A stretch of DNA of 44,331 bases, taken from the NCBI RefSeq assembly GCF_024158915.1, contig NZ_JAMZGF010000045.1:1-44331 (forward strand), read 5' to 3'. Source of the DNA: Chryseobacterium sp. S0630 (GTDB lineage Bacteria > Bacteroidota > Bacteroidia > Flavobacteriales > Weeksellaceae). The notes beneath the pieces were generated by a model that was given only the letters and a program-made list of their open reading frames with translations, made no database searches and was not told the DNA's origin. Below are positions 44,208 through 44,331 of the stretch, piece after piece; positions within the stretch are counted from its first letter, which is position 1; every line of letters starts with the position of its first letter. The position numbers and the translations under genes were made by a program.

Positions 44208-44274
44208 GGATTATTTCAGAATGACAAATACAACGCTTCGTTTATCCATACACTTTGTCATTCCGTTGGAATCT
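44208..44274 (+). repeat. Interspersed palindromic element, copy E
   Basis: GGATTATTTCAGAATGACAA at the left and TTGTCATTCCGTTGGAATCT at the right, with centre ACAACGCTTCGTTTATCCAT. It starts 193 bases after copy D. Confidence 0.8.
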
Positions 44275-44331
44275 CTGTATAGATGAGTTGGAGAACGCAA
44301 AGACGCAAATTGTTTCCAAATTGTATGTCTT

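Larger units (their letters stand above)
43892..44331. other. Non-coding repeat-rich right end
   Basis: No credible gene in this interval: it holds the double hairpin at 43904-43942, palindrome copies D and E and their duplicated flank. Confidence 0.65.
44015..44331 (+). repeat. 193-bp tandem duplication, cut by the window end
   Basis: Copy D and the sequence after it recur 193 bases later as copy E. Positions 44082-44138 and 44275-44331 differ at only two of 57 bases (for example GATGGGTTGG against GATGAGTTGG). The unit contains ACGCAAAGACGCAAATTG. The array probably continues to the right. Confidence 0.75.

Noticed and set aside
44015..44331. CRISPR array at the right end
   Set aside because: The repeats are long, palindromic and 193 bases apart with related flanks, not short repeats with unique spacers; there are no cas genes.

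Overview
The window looks like a chromosomal segment of a Chryseobacterium-like flavobacterium (Bacteroidota, Weeksellaceae). The sequence is AT-rich, genes lack clear Shine-Dalgarno sequences, several upstream regions carry the Bacteroidota -7 element TAnnTTTG, one protein ends in a type IX secretion (T9SS) sorting domain, and SusC/TonB-plug, GH109 and M61 families are present. I see no rRNA, tRNA, CRISPR array, transposase or prophage.

Layout. (1) 132-12363, all minus strand: a five-gene locus read in the order ECF sigma factor, membrane-anchored anti-sigma-like protein with TonB-plug, vWA and T9SS domains, vWA/TSP3 lipoprotein, SusC-type barrel without a plug, and alpha-2-macroglobulin-like protein with an internal plug and a CxEQ thioester motif. 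This is the most unusual part of the window: the domain a SusC receptor normally carries itself is found in two neighbouring proteins. (2) 12576-18047: an exported C1 peptidase, a frameshifted acyltransferase 3 gene, an old-yellow-enzyme reductase divergent from an HxlR regulator with repeated GTAAC sites between them, and two AT-rich unknown genes. (3) 18180-28258: housekeeping genes, including a fused E1 alpha/beta 2-oxoacid dehydrogenase, a polyprenyl diphosphate synthase, a sterol-desaturase-like hydroxylase, and a queA / four-helix-bundle / rlmN group in which the middle gene is bracketed by a perfect inverted repeat. (4) 28434-31448: an acidic unknown protein, an AIM24 protein and an M61 peptidase, all plus strand. 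(5) 31722-35048: three overlapping genes (GH109 glycosidase, nucleotidyltransferase, sugar kinase) that together suggest GalNAc release and salvage to a nucleotide sugar. (6) 35227-43891: a DNA glycosylase, an S9 peptidase, small unknowns, a thioesterase, and a GMC oxidoreductase/aldehyde dehydrogenase pair divergent from an AraC regulator.

Intergenic DNA carries a roughly 67-bp interspersed palindromic element (five copies), CT/GA-rich low-complexity tracts that often lie beside it, a G-rich heptanucleotide repeat with a four-run G-quadruplex motif, and a 193-bp tandem duplication running off the right end. Most gene ends have recognisable hairpin terminators, which I used to define transcription units. 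All family calls come from reading the sequences; no database search was run.
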